Part shown: positions 32,658-41,150 of the stretch, piece after piece
Layout: each line of letters opens with the position of its first letter
Numbering within the stretch: position 1 is the first letter of the stretch
Position numbers and translations under genes: made by a program
The notes under the pieces: generated by a model
Database searches by the model: none
Told to the model about the DNA's origin: nothing
Seen by the model: only the letters and a program-made list of their open reading frames with translations
Source of the DNA: DATDAH01 sp036525535
GTDB lineage: Bacteria > Actinomycetota > Acidimicrobiia > Acidimicrobiales > DATDAH01
Assembly (NCBI GenBank): GCA_036525535.1
Contig: DATDAH010000027.1
Coordinates: forward strand, 1-51,175
Reading direction: 5' to 3'
DNA: 51,175 nucleotides

Positions 32658-33538
32658 CTGGGTGGTCGGAGTCCGCTCTGGGGTTCAGGCGCGGACATGA
32701 TGGCGGTGAGCGTGTCGACGAATGCTTCCGGTTGCTCGATGTGCGGGGCGTGGGCGGCGCCGTCGATGATGTGCAGTGGCCAGCCATGGCGTGATGCGGC
32801 GGCTTCACCGACCGGAAGCGGGACCATGCGGTCGTGGCGACCCCACAGCAGGGTGATGGGAACGTCGATGTGGTCGAGCTCGGCGTCCGGAATCGGCCTG
32901 GTCTCTCTTGCGACGAGCCGACGCATCGTCCTCTTGACGTCGGGATCCCGGGCGCGAGATCGCGTGTAGGTCTCGAAAGCGTCGTACCAGTCAGGATCGC
33001 GTTGGCGGGTGGCATCGAGGTCGAGCAGGGCGAAGCGATCGAATCGTTCGGCGTTCCGGGCAGTGGGGCGAAGCGCGAACCGGATGGCGACGTAGCGGAG
33101 ATGCAGTGGCATGCGATAGGGGCCGACACCGGGCGCGGCATAGACGATGAGCCGTCGAACAGCGGGACTTCCGCTGGTGGCGTAGCGGGCGGTGAGGCTA
33201 CCGACGAGTGAGTGGGCGACGATCGTGGGACGCTCGAGGCTGGTGTGCTCGGCAACGCCCGAGAGCCAGCGGCCGAAGGCGTCGACATCGAGAAGGGGGA
33301 CCGCAGCGGACTGACCGAGCCCGGGGACGTCGGGCGCCACGACCCGGTGGTGCCGTGCGAGACGGGTGAGCACCGGGGCCCACATGGGGCCGCCGCACTC
33401 GATGCCACCGTGGAGCAGCAGGAGAGGGGGCCCGTCGCCGGCCTCTATGACGGAGGTGGAGACGCCGTCGACGTCGACGGTCTGGGTGGCGGCCGGCAGC
33501 CCAGCCAGCATCCGTTGTCTCGGCGTCGTAGTGGACAT
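32597..33538 (-). CDS. Alpha/beta hydrolase whose 3' end runs antisense into selC
   Basis: An alpha/beta-hydrolase-fold enzyme, 313 residues as read. 'PPLLLLHGGIECGGPMW' is the oxyanion strand, the nucleophile elbow is AHSLVGS, and 'VPITLLWGRHDRMVPL' and 'GAAHAPHIEQPEAF' supply acid and histidine. The domain ends near 'VDTLTAIMSAPEP'. The last 20 residues are translated antisense across the selC gene (32597-32657), so the native stop was lost. It starts eight bases after the SnoaL gene and forms a two-gene operon with it. Substrate unknown. Confidence 0.82.
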   Translation of the reverse strand: MSTTTPRQRMLAGLPAATQTVDVDGVSTSVIEAGDGPPLLLLHGGIECGGPMWAPVLTRLARHHRVVAPDVPGLGQSAAVPLLDVDAFGRWLSGVAEHTSLERPTIVAHSLVGSLTARYATSGSPAVRRLIVYAAPGVGPYRMPLHLRYVAIRFALRPTARNAERFDRFALLDLDATRQRDPDWYDAFETYTRSRARDPDVKRTMRRLVARETRPIPDAELDHIDVPITLLWGRHDRMVPLPVGEAAASRHGWPLHIIDGAAHAPHIEQPEAFVDTLTAIMSAPEPQSGLRPPSGGGGRESNPPDGDRPSHPL

Positions 33539-33546
33539 CGTGGGGC

Positions 33547-33972
33547 TCAGGGTCGGATGAGCTGGGTCTCCGCGGCGTGTCGCGCTCGGAGCTCGGCGTT
33601 CCAGTCGCCGCTGCAGTAGATGGTGAGCTCGGTGATGCGGCCGGCGCGTACCTCGGCGAGAAGGATCTTGCGGTCGGTGATCTCTGCGCCGTTGTCGTGG
33701 TGGTAGCCGGTGAACTCGGTGACGAAGCCAGTCACGGTGGGGATCGTGCGGACCACGGTCGTGTCGGCCCCCTCGGGCATGAAGCCCTTGATCCAGACAT
33801 CGAAGGCGTCACGGCCTCGAAGCTGGAAGCGCCACAGGGGCGGATGGCCATCGAGGAAGACATCGTCGGCGAGGACGGCGCCGGCGTCGGCGGTGCGGAA
33901 CACGTCGGCGAGGCGTTCGCTGAGCTCTTGGGCGAGGGCGTCGTCGAGGACGGTCGGTGCGAGCTGGCTCAT
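33547..33972 (-). CDS. SnoaL-like (NTF2-fold) protein 1
   Basis: A 141-residue cystatin/NTF2-fold protein: 'LADVFRTADAGAVLADDVFL', 'PLWRFQLRGRDAFDVWIKGF', 'RTIPTVTGFVTEFTGYH' and 'ILLAEVRAGRITELTIYCSG'. The family contains polyketide cyclases, small isomerases and many uncharacterised proteins. AGGAGGAA ten bases before ATG 33972 decides the start against the longer frame. It is co-transcribed with the hydrolase downstream. Divergent from a second SnoaL-like gene. Confidence 0.78.
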   Translation of the reverse strand: MSQLAPTVLDDALAQELSERLADVFRTADAGAVLADDVFLDGHPPLWRFQLRGRDAFDVWIKGFMPEGADTTVVRTIPTVTGFVTEFTGYHHDNGAEITDRKILLAEVRAGRITELTIYCSGDWNAELRARHAAETQLIRP

Positions 33973-34182
33973 GTCGGCACATTCCTCCTGTTGTCGCTCA
34001 CCGGCGACGGTACGGAGCGACTCGGCGTCTGCGCATCGGGAGAAACATGGAAACCTTCGATGCCGCCGTCGGTAGAACCTCTGAGTCCACGCCTCTCGAA
34101 GATCGTCAGTTCGCCCGATGTGCACGCACCCTCGTTGTTCCTACGTTCGCAACAGCAACAGGCACACAACGCTGGAGGACCG

Positions 34183-34578
34183 ATGAGCGACCATCCCAAC
34201 GTCAAGATCGTGAACGAGATGACGGCCGCGATCTTCGAACAGGACCACGCGGCCCTCGCGAAGATCTTCAGCGACGACCTCGTCTTCCATCTCCGTGGCC
34301 CGGATCCGATGGCGGGGGACCATGCGGGGGTGGGAGGGCTGCTCAGCGTGGTCGGTTCGTGGTTCGAGACCACCAACGGCCAGATCGAGCTCGACCAGCT
34401 GTTCTGCATTGGCGCCGACGGCTGGGCCGCCGAGTGGGAGCACGCCTCGCTGCGCCGCAACGGCAACACGCTCGACTCCCGCAACGCGTTCGTGTACCGG
34501 TTCGACGGCGATCGCATCGCCGAGATGTGGATGTTCCTAGGCGCACTGCGCGACGAGGCCGAGGCGTTCTTCGCCTGA
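34183..34578 (+). CDS. SnoaL-like (NTF2-fold) protein 2
   Basis: A 131-residue NTF2-fold protein: 'VNEMTAAIFEQDHAALAKIF', 'DDLVFHLRGPDPMAGDHAGV', 'QIELDQLFCIGADGWAAEWE' and 'VYRFDGDRIAEMWMFLGALR'. The closing pattern is typical of ketosteroid-isomerase-like and SnoaL proteins. GGAGG four bases before ATG 34183 fixes the start; the long upstream frame is antisense to SnoaL 1. It precedes a LuxR-type regulator by 31 bases and may share its transcript. Function unknown. Confidence 0.8.
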   Translation: MSDHPNVKIVNEMTAAIFEQDHAALAKIFSDDLVFHLRGPDPMAGDHAGVGGLLSVVGSWFETTNGQIELDQLFCIGADGWAAEWEHASLRRNGNTLDSRNAFVYRFDGDRIAEMWMFLGALRDEAEAFFA

Positions 34579-34609
34579 TCGCGGCCTACAGGTGGGCGAG
34601 ACTGGCCGC

Positions 34610-36235
34610 ATGGTGAACACCGTCGAGGACGCTCGGGCGGCGAGCGACGACTGCCGGTGGGGGGATGCCTGGCGGCTGTGGTCGACGCTGGCTCCGGAGA
34701 GCCTCGAGATCGACGATCTCGATCGGGCGGCAACGGCCGGCTACTTGACCGGTCACGACGTGGAGGGCTTCGCCCGGTGGGCCCGAGCCCACGAGGTCTG
34801 CCTGGCCGATGGTGCCCTGCACCGGGCGGCCTACTTCGGGGGAAAGCTCGCCCAGGGCTTCGGGTTCAAGGGCGACCTCGGCCGCTGCCGAGGCTGGGTC
34901 GATCGCACGGCCCGGCTCCTGGAGGAGGCAGACATCGACTGCGTCGAGCAGGGCTACCTCCAATGGGGGCTGGGGATGCTCCGGATCTTCGAGGCCGGGG
35001 ACATCGCGGGGGCGCATGCCCATTTCGTCCACGCCGGAAAGATCGGGGCGCGGTTCGCCCAGCGCGAGCTCGTCACTGTGGCCCGCATCGGCGAGGGTCG
35101 CATGTTGATCTACCTCGGCGACGTCGCCGAAGGGCTGGGCCTGCTCGACGAGGCCATGGCCGCGATCGAAGCCGGTGAGCTGTCACCGCTGGCGGCCGGG
35201 GACGCCTACTGCTCGGTGATCGACGCCTGCTCGGAGCTGTTCGACCTCGGACGATGTCGAGCGTGGACCGAGTCGTTCGTCCGCTGGTGCGACACCCAGC
35301 AAGAGCTCGTGCTCTACAGGGGCCACTGCTTCTTGCACCGCGCCGAAGTCCTCGAGCTGCTCGGGGCGTGGCCCGACGCTCTCGTCGAGGCCCGACACGC
35401 CTGCGATCGGCTCGCCGCACCCGTCAACGCCGCCGCCCTCGCCGGCGCCTGCGTCATCGAGGGCGACCTCCTCCGTCTCGTCCGCGACTTCGGCGGCGCC
35501 GAGGCCGCCTACCGGCGCGCCAACGAGCACGGCCGCGATCCCCAGCCCGGCCTGGCGCTGCTGCGACTCGCCCAGGGACGGCCCGTCGCGGCCGACGCCA
35601 TGCTCCGCCGGGCCCTCGACGAAGCCCAGGACCCGATCTCGCGGACCCGACTACTCGCCCCCTACGTGGAGATCGTGCTCTCCACCGGCGACTCCGCCGC
35701 CGCCCGCGACGCCGCCGAGGAACTCCGCCAGGTGGCGGCCATGCTCGGCACTCCGCTCCTGCGAGCGCACGCCGCCCGTTCCTTCGGCGCCGTGCTCGCA
35801 GCTGAGGGCGAACCCAAGGCCGCGCTCGTCGAGCTACGCCGAGCCTTCAATGAGTTCCACGCGCTTGGCGTGCGCTACGACGCTGCCCGTACCCGACTTC
35901 TCCTCGCTGAGGCCTGTGCTGCGCTCGGCGACCACGACGCAGCATCCATGGAGTCGGGCGCGGCGCGCGCCGTCCTCGACTCACTCCCGACGGCGGAAGC
36001 TCTGAACACGACCGTCGAGCCGGGAGCCAGATCTTCGATCGAGGGTCTCACTCAACGCGAGCTGGAGGTCCTTCGGCTGCTCGCCCGAGGCACGACCAAC
36101 CGGGGAATAGCGCAAGAGCTCGTCATCAGCGAGAAGACGGTGGCGAGCCACGTGAGCCACATCTTCACCAAACTCGGCGTCACGTCGCGCAGCGCCGCCA
36201 CCGCCTACGCCTACGACCACCACCTCGTGGGCTAG
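34610..36235 (+). CDS. LuxR-family regulator with TPR-like sensor region
   Basis: A 541-residue protein. The first about 460 residues are helical, alanine-rich, TPR-like repeats with no ATPase P-loop, unlike classical LAL/MalT regulators. The C-terminal 65 residues are a LuxR/GerE helix-turn-helix ('LTQRELEVLRLLARGTTNRG', 'SEKTVASHVSHIFTKLGV'). I chose ATG 34610 over an in-frame GTG at 34592. It is the last gene of the selC-flanking cassette and probably controls the hydrolase/SnoaL genes. Signal unknown. Confidence 0.83.
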   Translation: MVNTVEDARAASDDCRWGDAWRLWSTLAPESLEIDDLDRAATAGYLTGHDVEGFARWARAHEVCLADGALHRAAYFGGKLAQGFGFKGDLGRCRGWVDRTARLLEEADIDCVEQGYLQWGLGMLRIFEAGDIAGAHAHFVHAGKIGARFAQRELVTVARIGEGRMLIYLGDVAEGLGLLDEAMAAIEAGELSPLAAGDAYCSVIDACSELFDLGRCRAWTESFVRWCDTQQELVLYRGHCFLHRAEVLELLGAWPDALVEARHACDRLAAPVNAAALAGACVIEGDLLRLVRDFGGAEAAYRRANEHGRDPQPGLALLRLAQGRPVAADAMLRRALDEAQDPISRTRLLAPYVEIVLSTGDSAAARDAAEELRQVAAMLGTPLLRAHAARSFGAVLAAEGEPKAALVELRRAFNEFHALGVRYDAARTRLLLAEACAALGDHDAASMESGAARAVLDSLPTAEALNTTVEPGARSSIEGLTQRELEVLRLLARGTTNRGIAQELVISEKTVASHVSHIFTKLGVTSRSAATAYAYDHHLVG

Positions 36236-36246
36236 GTCGGATCCCG

Positions 36247-37158
36247 TCAGGCCCACGCCTGCTGCTTCGCCTTCCAGGCGACCGGGTCGTAGTCGGGCGG
36301 GGGCAGGAACCCGTTCGGCGTCGTCCGCCGGACGCGGCGCTGCCACCAGTCGTAGCCCTTGAGGACCCGGTGCAACATCGTCCAGGTCTTGACCTCACCG
36401 TCGTAGTACGCCCGGGATTCCTCGACGGTGAGCGGGGGGTCGACCTTGCCCGCCGTGGCCGTGATGATCGGTTGGACCCAGTCGTCCAGGTCCCGCTTGT
36501 ACAGGTTCCCGACCAGGTCCAGCAGGGCGTGCCGGGGATCCAGCCAGCGCTTCATCGAGGTGGGCAGCTCCCGGCGGTAGATCGGGCGCATGACCGGTGG
36601 GCCGGCCTGGAGGAAGACGTCTAGTTCCATGGCCAGGTCGCCCCGATCGTCGACCAGGAAGGGGGTGGTCACGTCGACGTAGACCACGTCGCCGTCGACC
36701 ACGGCCCAGTTCCCGACCTGAGCGTCGACGCCACGACGATCGGTCGTGGCGGTGAGGACGTGATCGACCATGGCCACGACCAGCGGGTGCTCGGCCGAGG
36801 GGACCGAGGCCTTCAGGACCGCCTCCCCCAGGGTGTCGGCCGGCAACAGCGGCTGGACGACGAAGCCGACCAGGCGACCGTCATGGCTGACCACGCGCAC
36901 CTCGGTGTCGAGCACCCGGACCCCGGCGGCCCGGAGCTCGTCGATGTTGCGGAGCACGACCTCGCGGTAGCGCTCGAAGGTGGCCCGGTCCCGGAAGGGG
37001 GGCACCCGCTTGCAGGCCACCGTCGGGGCCCCGAGGGGTGCGGCCAGGACGACACTGGTGACCCCGAAGCCCCGGAGGTCGAGTCCGGAGCGGTCGCCTG
37101 ACCCGAGGGCCCGCTGAACCTCAGCCTCGAGGGCCGCGAGCTCCTCGTCGGTGATCAG
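36247..37158 (-). CDS. Uncharacterised kinase-fold-like protein (DUF6206-like)
   Basis: A protein of about 303 residues. 'TSVVLAAPLGAPTVACKRVP' resembles the nucleotide-binding strands of aminoglycoside-phosphotransferase-like kinases with its lysine. 'VDAQVGNWAVVDGDVVYVDV' then 'TTPFLVDDRG' resembles a catalytic loop plus metal-binding Asp, but canonical HxD is absent. I suspect the actinobacterial DUF6206 family. There is no ATG, GTG or TTG in a good position; the best start is CTG 37158, which overlaps the upstream stop as CTGA. Coupled to the secreted protein gene; function unknown. Confidence 0.6.
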   Translation of the reverse strand: MITDEELAALEAEVQRALGSGDRSGLDLRGFGVTSVVLAAPLGAPTVACKRVPPFRDRATFERYREVVLRNIDELRAAGVRVLDTEVRVVSHDGRLVGFVVQPLLPADTLGEAVLKASVPSAEHPLVVAMVDHVLTATTDRRGVDAQVGNWAVVDGDVVYVDVTTPFLVDDRGDLAMELDVFLQAGPPVMRPIYRRELPTSMKRWLDPRHALLDLVGNLYKRDLDDWVQPIITATAGKVDPPLTVEESRAYYDGEVKTWTMLHRVLKGYDWWQRRVRRTTPNGFLPPPDYDPVAWKAKQQAWA

Positions 37159-37730
37159 GCCGGGGTGCCGATGGGCGCCGTCGGGCCGCCGTTGGGGGCG
37201 AAGTCGGTGAACACCGGCCCGACGTTGGGGCGGCCGCCGTCCCAGATGAAGGTGGCTCGGGCCCGGAAGCGGAGCGGGGCGCCGATGCACCCCCGCAGGA
37301 ACCGGAAGCGGTAGACGTTGCTCGCCTGTGCGACCGTGTTGTCGCCGGGCACGTGGTTCTGGGCCGAGCACATCAGGTGGTTGTCCGAGACCCTGCGGAC
37401 CTTTCCGAACATGACCGTGTCCACGCCGGTGGCGATCACGATGTCGGCGTAGTACTCCGGCCCCGGGGCGGCGAACACGGTGTCCAGGCGCCAGCGGATC
37501 CGCGTCGCCCGGTTGGGCCAGACGTTCTCCGGATTGCCACCCATCAGCGTCCGCACCCGCAGATCGACCCGGGCCGGTCCGTGGATGGCGCCGAAGAAGG
37601 TCAGGTCACCTCGGGCGACGGGGACGTCCCCCGGGGGGTCGTTGCCCTGGACCTCCTCGGCGCCCGCGGGCGGGGCGAGGAGCAGGATGGCCAAGAGGCC
37701 GGTGGAGACGGCGAGGAACAGACGGCGCAC
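37155..37730 (-). CDS. Secreted protein of unknown function
   Basis: A 191-residue exported protein. The signal peptide 'FLAVSTGLLAILLLAPPAGA' ends in a good cleavage site before EEV. The mature part looks like a compact beta domain ('PARVDLRVRTLMGG', 'YYADIVIATGVDTVMF') with two cysteines (MCSAQN, RGCIG) that could form a disulfide. The GTG 37730 start has GGGGGATC upstream; the longer frame is antisense to the sigma-factor gene. It overlaps the kinase-like gene by four bases. No family recognised. Confidence 0.7.
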   Translation of the reverse strand: MRRLFLAVSTGLLAILLLAPPAGAEEVQGNDPPGDVPVARGDLTFFGAIHGPARVDLRVRTLMGGNPENVWPNRATRIRWRLDTVFAAPGPEYYADIVIATGVDTVMFGKVRRVSDNHLMCSAQNHVPGDNTVAQASNVYRFRFLRGCIGAPLRFRARATFIWDGGRPNVGPVFTDFAPNGGPTAPIGTPA

Positions 37731-37762
37731 GGGATCCCCCCTGGTTGTCGCTGGTTGGTGGG

Positions 37763-38698
37763 TCAGACAGCGAGCAGGTCGCGGGCCCCCGTGTCGCTGC
37801 TGGGATGGCGCAGCTTCGACATGGCCCGGGCCTCGATCTGGCGGATCCGCTCCCGGGTGAGGTTGAAGTGCTCCCCCACCTCCTCGAGCGTCCGGGGCTC
37901 GCCCCGGTCGAGGCCGAAGCGCAGCTTGAGGATCTCCCGCTCCCGCTCGTCGAGCGGGGCGAGCAGGCGCTGGATCTCCTCGGGGAGCAGCGCGGTGGCC
38001 GCTACCTCGAAGGGGGACTCCGCGGAGCGGTCCTCGACCACATCGCCCAGCTCGGCGTCGCCGTCCTCCCGCAGGGGCTCGGAGAGCGACAGGGGCTCGG
38101 CGGCGAAGCGCAGCGCCTCGGTCACCTTGTCCTCGGGCATCTCCACCTCGGCGGCCCGCTCGGACAAGGTGGCCGGACGGCCGTACTTGAGCTCGAGCCG
38201 GGAGCGCGCCTTCTGCAGGCGGGCGAGGGTGTCGCCGGCGTGCACCGGCAGGCGAATGGTGCGGCCGGTGTTGGCGATGCCGCGGGTGATGGCCTGGCGG
38301 ATCCACCAGGTGGCGTACGTGGAGAACTTGAAGCCCTTGCGCCAATCGAACTTCTCGACCGCGTGCATCAGGCCGAGGTTGCCCTCTTGGATCAGGTCCA
38401 GCAGGGGCAGGCCCGAGGCCTGGTACTTCTTGGCGATCGAGACGACCAGGCGCAGGTTGGACTGGACGAAGGTGCGTTCCGCGTCCTCACCGAGGCGGAG
38501 GGCCTTGCGCAGCTCCCGCTTGCGGGCGGGCGTCAGCGTGGCGGCCGCGTCCATCTCCTCGCGGGCGGCGGTGCCACCCTCGATCTGCTGCGCGAGCCGG
38601 ACCTCGTCATCTTTGGTGAGCAGCGGGTACTGCCCGATGTCGGTGAGGTACAGGCGAACGAGGTCTTCTTCGTCCCGCTCGACACGTTCCTTGGGCAA
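37763..38698 (-). CDS. RNA polymerase sigma factor, sigma-70 group 2 (HrdB/SigB-like)
   Basis: A 311-residue sigma factor. Region 1.2 is 'DLVRLYLTDIGQYPLLTKDD'. Region 2 has 'NLRLVVSIAKKYQASGLPLL' and the -10 recognition segment 'FKFSTYATWWIRQAITRGIA'. Region 4 has 'LKLRFGLDRGEPRTLEEVGE' and 'LTRERIRQIEARAMSKLRH'. It lacks the long acidic N-terminus of the primary sigma, so group 2 is most likely. TTG start with GGGAGA upstream. It could be the partner of the BldG/anti-sigma switch, but nothing in the sequence proves that. Confidence 0.92.
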   Translation of the reverse strand: MPKERVERDEEDLVRLYLTDIGQYPLLTKDDEVRLAQQIEGGTAAREEMDAAATLTPARKRELRKALRLGEDAERTFVQSNLRLVVSIAKKYQASGLPLLDLIQEGNLGLMHAVEKFDWRKGFKFSTYATWWIRQAITRGIANTGRTIRLPVHAGDTLARLQKARSRLELKYGRPATLSERAAEVEMPEDKVTEALRFAAEPLSLSEPLREDGDAELGDVVEDRSAESPFEVAATALLPEEIQRLLAPLDEREREILKLRFGLDRGEPRTLEEVGEHFNLTRERIRQIEARAMSKLRHPSSDTGARDLLAV

Positions 38699-38909
38699 CG
38701 ACGATCTCCCTGGCCAGATTCGGGAACCTTCAGTGGGAACCTCGATGGACGGTACCGGCGGCCGGGACCGAATCCCGCGGTCGCCAGTGGGGCCTTGCCT
38801 ACGATACCGACGCGGTCAAGTAGCCCAACCGGCGTCGACCGCCGACCGGGGTGCCCCGGTCGCTCTCCGTGACAACGGCCCGAACCCCACCGTGCTTGAG
38901 GTCCCACCC

Positions 38910-39230
38910 GTGCCCGACCCCGATGACGTCGATCTGACCGTCGTGGTCATGGTCTTCACCGCGGCCGATCCCGAGGCGTTGCTCTCGGTCCTGGCCAAGT
39001 ACGTGGTCCTGGCCCGGGGGCACCCGGGCTGTCGCAACATCGACCTGATCGCGTCGGTCACCCACCCGGGCCGGCTGCTGGTCATCCAGAAGTGGTCGTC
39101 GCCCGCCGCCCAGCAGGCCCATTTCGACTCGGCCGACATGGTGGAGATGGCCGAGGCCTGTCGCGGCCTGCTCACGGCGCCCCCCGACATCGACCTGCTC
39201 GAGGCGATCAGCGCCCACGACCTGGCCTGA
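38910..39230 (+). CDS. Antibiotic-biosynthesis-monooxygenase (ABM) domain protein
   Basis: A 106-residue dimeric alpha-beta barrel protein. The first strand is 'LTVVVMVFTAADPEALLSVL', then a helix with 'GHPGCRNIDLIASVTHPGRL' and 'LVIQKWSSPAAQQAHFDSAD'. Members include cofactorless quinol oxygenases, haem-degrading enzymes and many small stress proteins. GAGG eight bases before GTG 38910 supports that start; GTG 38892 is an alternative. It stands alone, divergent from the sigma gene and convergent with the ferritin-like operon. Confidence 0.78.
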   Translation: MPDPDDVDLTVVVMVFTAADPEALLSVLAKYVVLARGHPGCRNIDLIASVTHPGRLLVIQKWSSPAAQQAHFDSADMVEMAEACRGLLTAPPDIDLLEAISAHDLA

Positions 39231-39239
39231 GCCCTCCCT

Positions 39240-39725
39240 TCAGTGGGCGGCGTCGAGATCCTTGACCCGCGCGAAGCTGAGTACGTCGGTCGGGGTGCCT
39301 TCGACGGCGACGGGCTCGAGGAGCAGGCCGACGTGATCGCCGAGGTCGATGCGGTCGAGCACCCGGCCGACGAACCAGGCCGGGCAGGCGTCGAGAACGG
39401 GTTGGCCCTCCGGGCCCTCGTGCCATTCGCAGCGGGCGAACTTGTCGATCTCGTCGCCCGTCTCCTCGCCGAAGAGCCGGGCCAGGGTGAGGTCCGCCTC
39501 GTCGGGGGCGGCGTGGACGGCGACGTGCTCGGCCCGGGCGGCGAGGGCGAAGGTGTGGTTGGCCCGGGAGACACAGGCCAGGAACCGGGGCGGATCGAGG
39601 CTGGACTGGGTGGCGAAGCCCATCAAGCAGCCGGACCGCTCACCACCGTCGGCGGCGGTGAGGATCCACATCACCCGGTTGATGCCGCCGAGAAACTCGT
39701 CCAGCGCGTGCTCCGCTTCGGTCAC
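39240..39725 (-). CDS. Flavin reductase-like FMN-binding protein
   Basis: A 161-residue split-barrel flavoprotein of the flavin reductase (RutF/HpaC-like) family: 'GGINRVMWILTAADGGERSG', 'MGFATQSSLDPPRFLACVSR' and 'HTFALAARAEHVAVH'. Such proteins reduce FMN or FAD with NAD(P)H and feed oxygenases. It is the last gene of a five-gene operon that includes a di-iron ferritin-like protein, which gives it an obvious possible client. GTG start; 29 bases after the preceding stop. Confidence 0.85.
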   Translation of the reverse strand: MTEAEHALDEFLGGINRVMWILTAADGGERSGCLMGFATQSSLDPPRFLACVSRANHTFALAARAEHVAVHAAPDEADLTLARLFGEETGDEIDKFARCEWHEGPEGQPVLDACPAWFVGRVLDRIDLGDHVGLLLEPVAVEGTPTDVLSFARVKDLDAAH

Positions 39726-39754
39726 CGCCGGTCCCTACCCCGCCGCCCGGACGG

Positions 39755-40312
39755 TCAGGCGGGGATGCCGGCCAGCGCAGCTGCCGAGAGGGCCTGGACC
39801 TCGGCCCAGCTGAGCGTGTCGGCGGACCAGAGGGTGTCGAAGGCGGCGTCGCCCTCGTCGGTGAACCCGTGCCGGTTCCGGAAGTGGTAGCGCCACCGCT
39901 GGAGCTGGGCCTGTTGGCCGGCCCGGGCCAGGCGCCCGGCGGCATGGACCTCCCAGGCCACGCCGGCCGCCGGCTCGAGGTCGGCGTCGTCGGGCGCGTC
40001 GGCGAAGCCCTCGGTCAGCCGGTCGGCCACCCGGAAGAAGAGGCGGCCGAGGACCCCGGCGGCTCCTGCCTCGGAGAGCTGACGGGGGTGCTTGGGATCC
40101 TCGAAGGCGCCACTCTCCATGGACACCAACACGGGATCCATCGAGTCGATGCTGTAGCGGCCCAGAGGCGATCGGTCGTCCAGCGCGACGACGACCTCGA
40201 GGTCCGCCGGGAGGCCGGCCGCGTCGGCCATGGCCTCGGCTATGGCCCGGAGGCGGTCGGGGTCGTAGTCGACCATCGCCCACTTGTCGGGGCGGAGCTC
40301 GATCTGGGCCAC
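39755..40312 (-). CDS. Conserved-looking protein of unknown function
   Basis: A 185-residue soluble protein, strongly acidic N-terminal half, with no signal peptide or membrane helix. 'DADLEPAAGVAWEVHAAGRL' and 'QQAQLQRWRYHFRNRHGFTD' look helical, and 'DKWAMVDYDPDRLRAIAEAM' predicts a starting helix. No catalytic motif is recognised. It starts at GTG four bases after the DUF455-like gene, so it is translated with it and probably works with the same system. Confidence 0.72.
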   Translation of the reverse strand: MAQIELRPDKWAMVDYDPDRLRAIAEAMADAAGLPADLEVVVALDDRSPLGRYSIDSMDPVLVSMESGAFEDPKHPRQLSEAGAAGVLGRLFFRVADRLTEGFADAPDDADLEPAAGVAWEVHAAGRLARAGQQAQLQRWRYHFRNRHGFTDEGDAAFDTLWSADTLSWAEVQALSAAALAGIPA

Positions 40313-40316
40313 CGGG

Positions 40317-41150
40317 TCAGGCGGTGGCGAGAGCGGCCGCCGCCTCCTGGCGGGTGCGGGCCTCCTCGAGGGCTTCGCTGGCGAGGTCGGCGATCTCGTC
40401 GATCTCCTCGTCGTCGAACCCGGCCAGCTCGCGGAAGCGGCGGGCCAGCTTGACCGGGCTGTCGTCGTCGTCGCTGCGGAAGCCGCCGAGGGAGAAGAGC
40501 TTGTCGACCACCCGCTGGAACTCGAGGGCGTCCTTCCGGCGCTCGGGGTCGTCCTCGGTGAGGCGACGGAGCCAGTCCGAGCCCATCTTCACGTGGGTGA
40601 CCTCGTCGGCCAGCATCCAGTCCTCACAGAACTCGAGGACGGGGTCGCCGGCGATCTCGCCGAACTCCCGCATGGTGTTGAAGACGTCGATGGCCAGGCC
40701 CTCCAGCGCCCGGTTCACGCCGGTGAGGCGCAGGACCGGGTCCGGGTTGCAGGCCGCGGCGTAGAGGAAGGCTCCCTCGGAGAACTCGCCGATCTCGGTG
40801 CCCATCCAGTCGCTGAGCTTGACCGAGATCTCGCAGTGGCGGGCCTCGTCCCAGCACTGTCGGGCCATGTCCAGCTTCAGGGCGAAGGGGGCCTCGTCCC
40901 GGCCGTCGCCGGTGTCGAAGTCCCAGCAGGTGCGCCCGGCGCCCTCGAGGGCCTGGATCTCCCCGACGAAGATGCCGTGCATGAGGGCCCGGGCGGCATC
41001 GGCCGAGTCCGGGCGGTCCGGCGTCAGCCGGGCCTGGGTCCGCATGCGGCTGTTCTTCACCGAGCGGGGGTCGCTGATGCGGTCCTGGATGTCGACCCGG
41101 ACGAAGCGATCGTCCCGGGCCAGGTCCTCGACCGGAAAGGCCTTCCTCAT
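40317..41150 (-). CDS. Ferritin-like di-iron protein, DUF455 type
   Basis: A 277-residue four-helix protein with a full di-iron ligand set: Glu64 or Glu69 ('HGIFVGEIQALEGAG'), Glu102/His105 (WDEARH), Glu150 (ALEGLA) and Glu183/His186 (ADEVTH). The two ExxH motifs about 80 residues apart are the signature of carboxylate-bridged di-iron proteins. DUF455/COG2833 proteins are widespread but biochemically obscure. The ATG overlaps the preceding stop by ATGA. An oxygen-activating or radical-storing role is inferred. Confidence 0.83.
   Translation of the reverse strand: MRKAFPVEDLARDDRFVRVDIQDRISDPRSVKNSRMRTQARLTPDRPDSADAARALMHGIFVGEIQALEGAGRTCWDFDTGDGRDEAPFALKLDMARQCWDEARHCEISVKLSDWMGTEIGEFSEGAFLYAAACNPDPVLRLTGVNRALEGLAIDVFNTMREFGEIAGDPVLEFCEDWMLADEVTHVKMGSDWLRRLTEDDPERRKDALEFQRVVDKLFSLGGFRSDDDDSPVKLARRFRELAGFDDEEIDEIADLASEALEEARTRQEAAAALATA

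Noticed and set aside
32658..36246. A search by eye for a second copy of the selC 3' end to bound the cassette
   Set aside because: No match longer than a few bases was seen up to 36.3 kb, so no right-hand attachment site is claimed.
37353..38900. A long plus-strand frame through the secreted protein and sigma-factor genes
   Set aside because: Serine/arginine-rich antisense reading; only its last 107 codons (from 38910) form a real ABM-domain gene.
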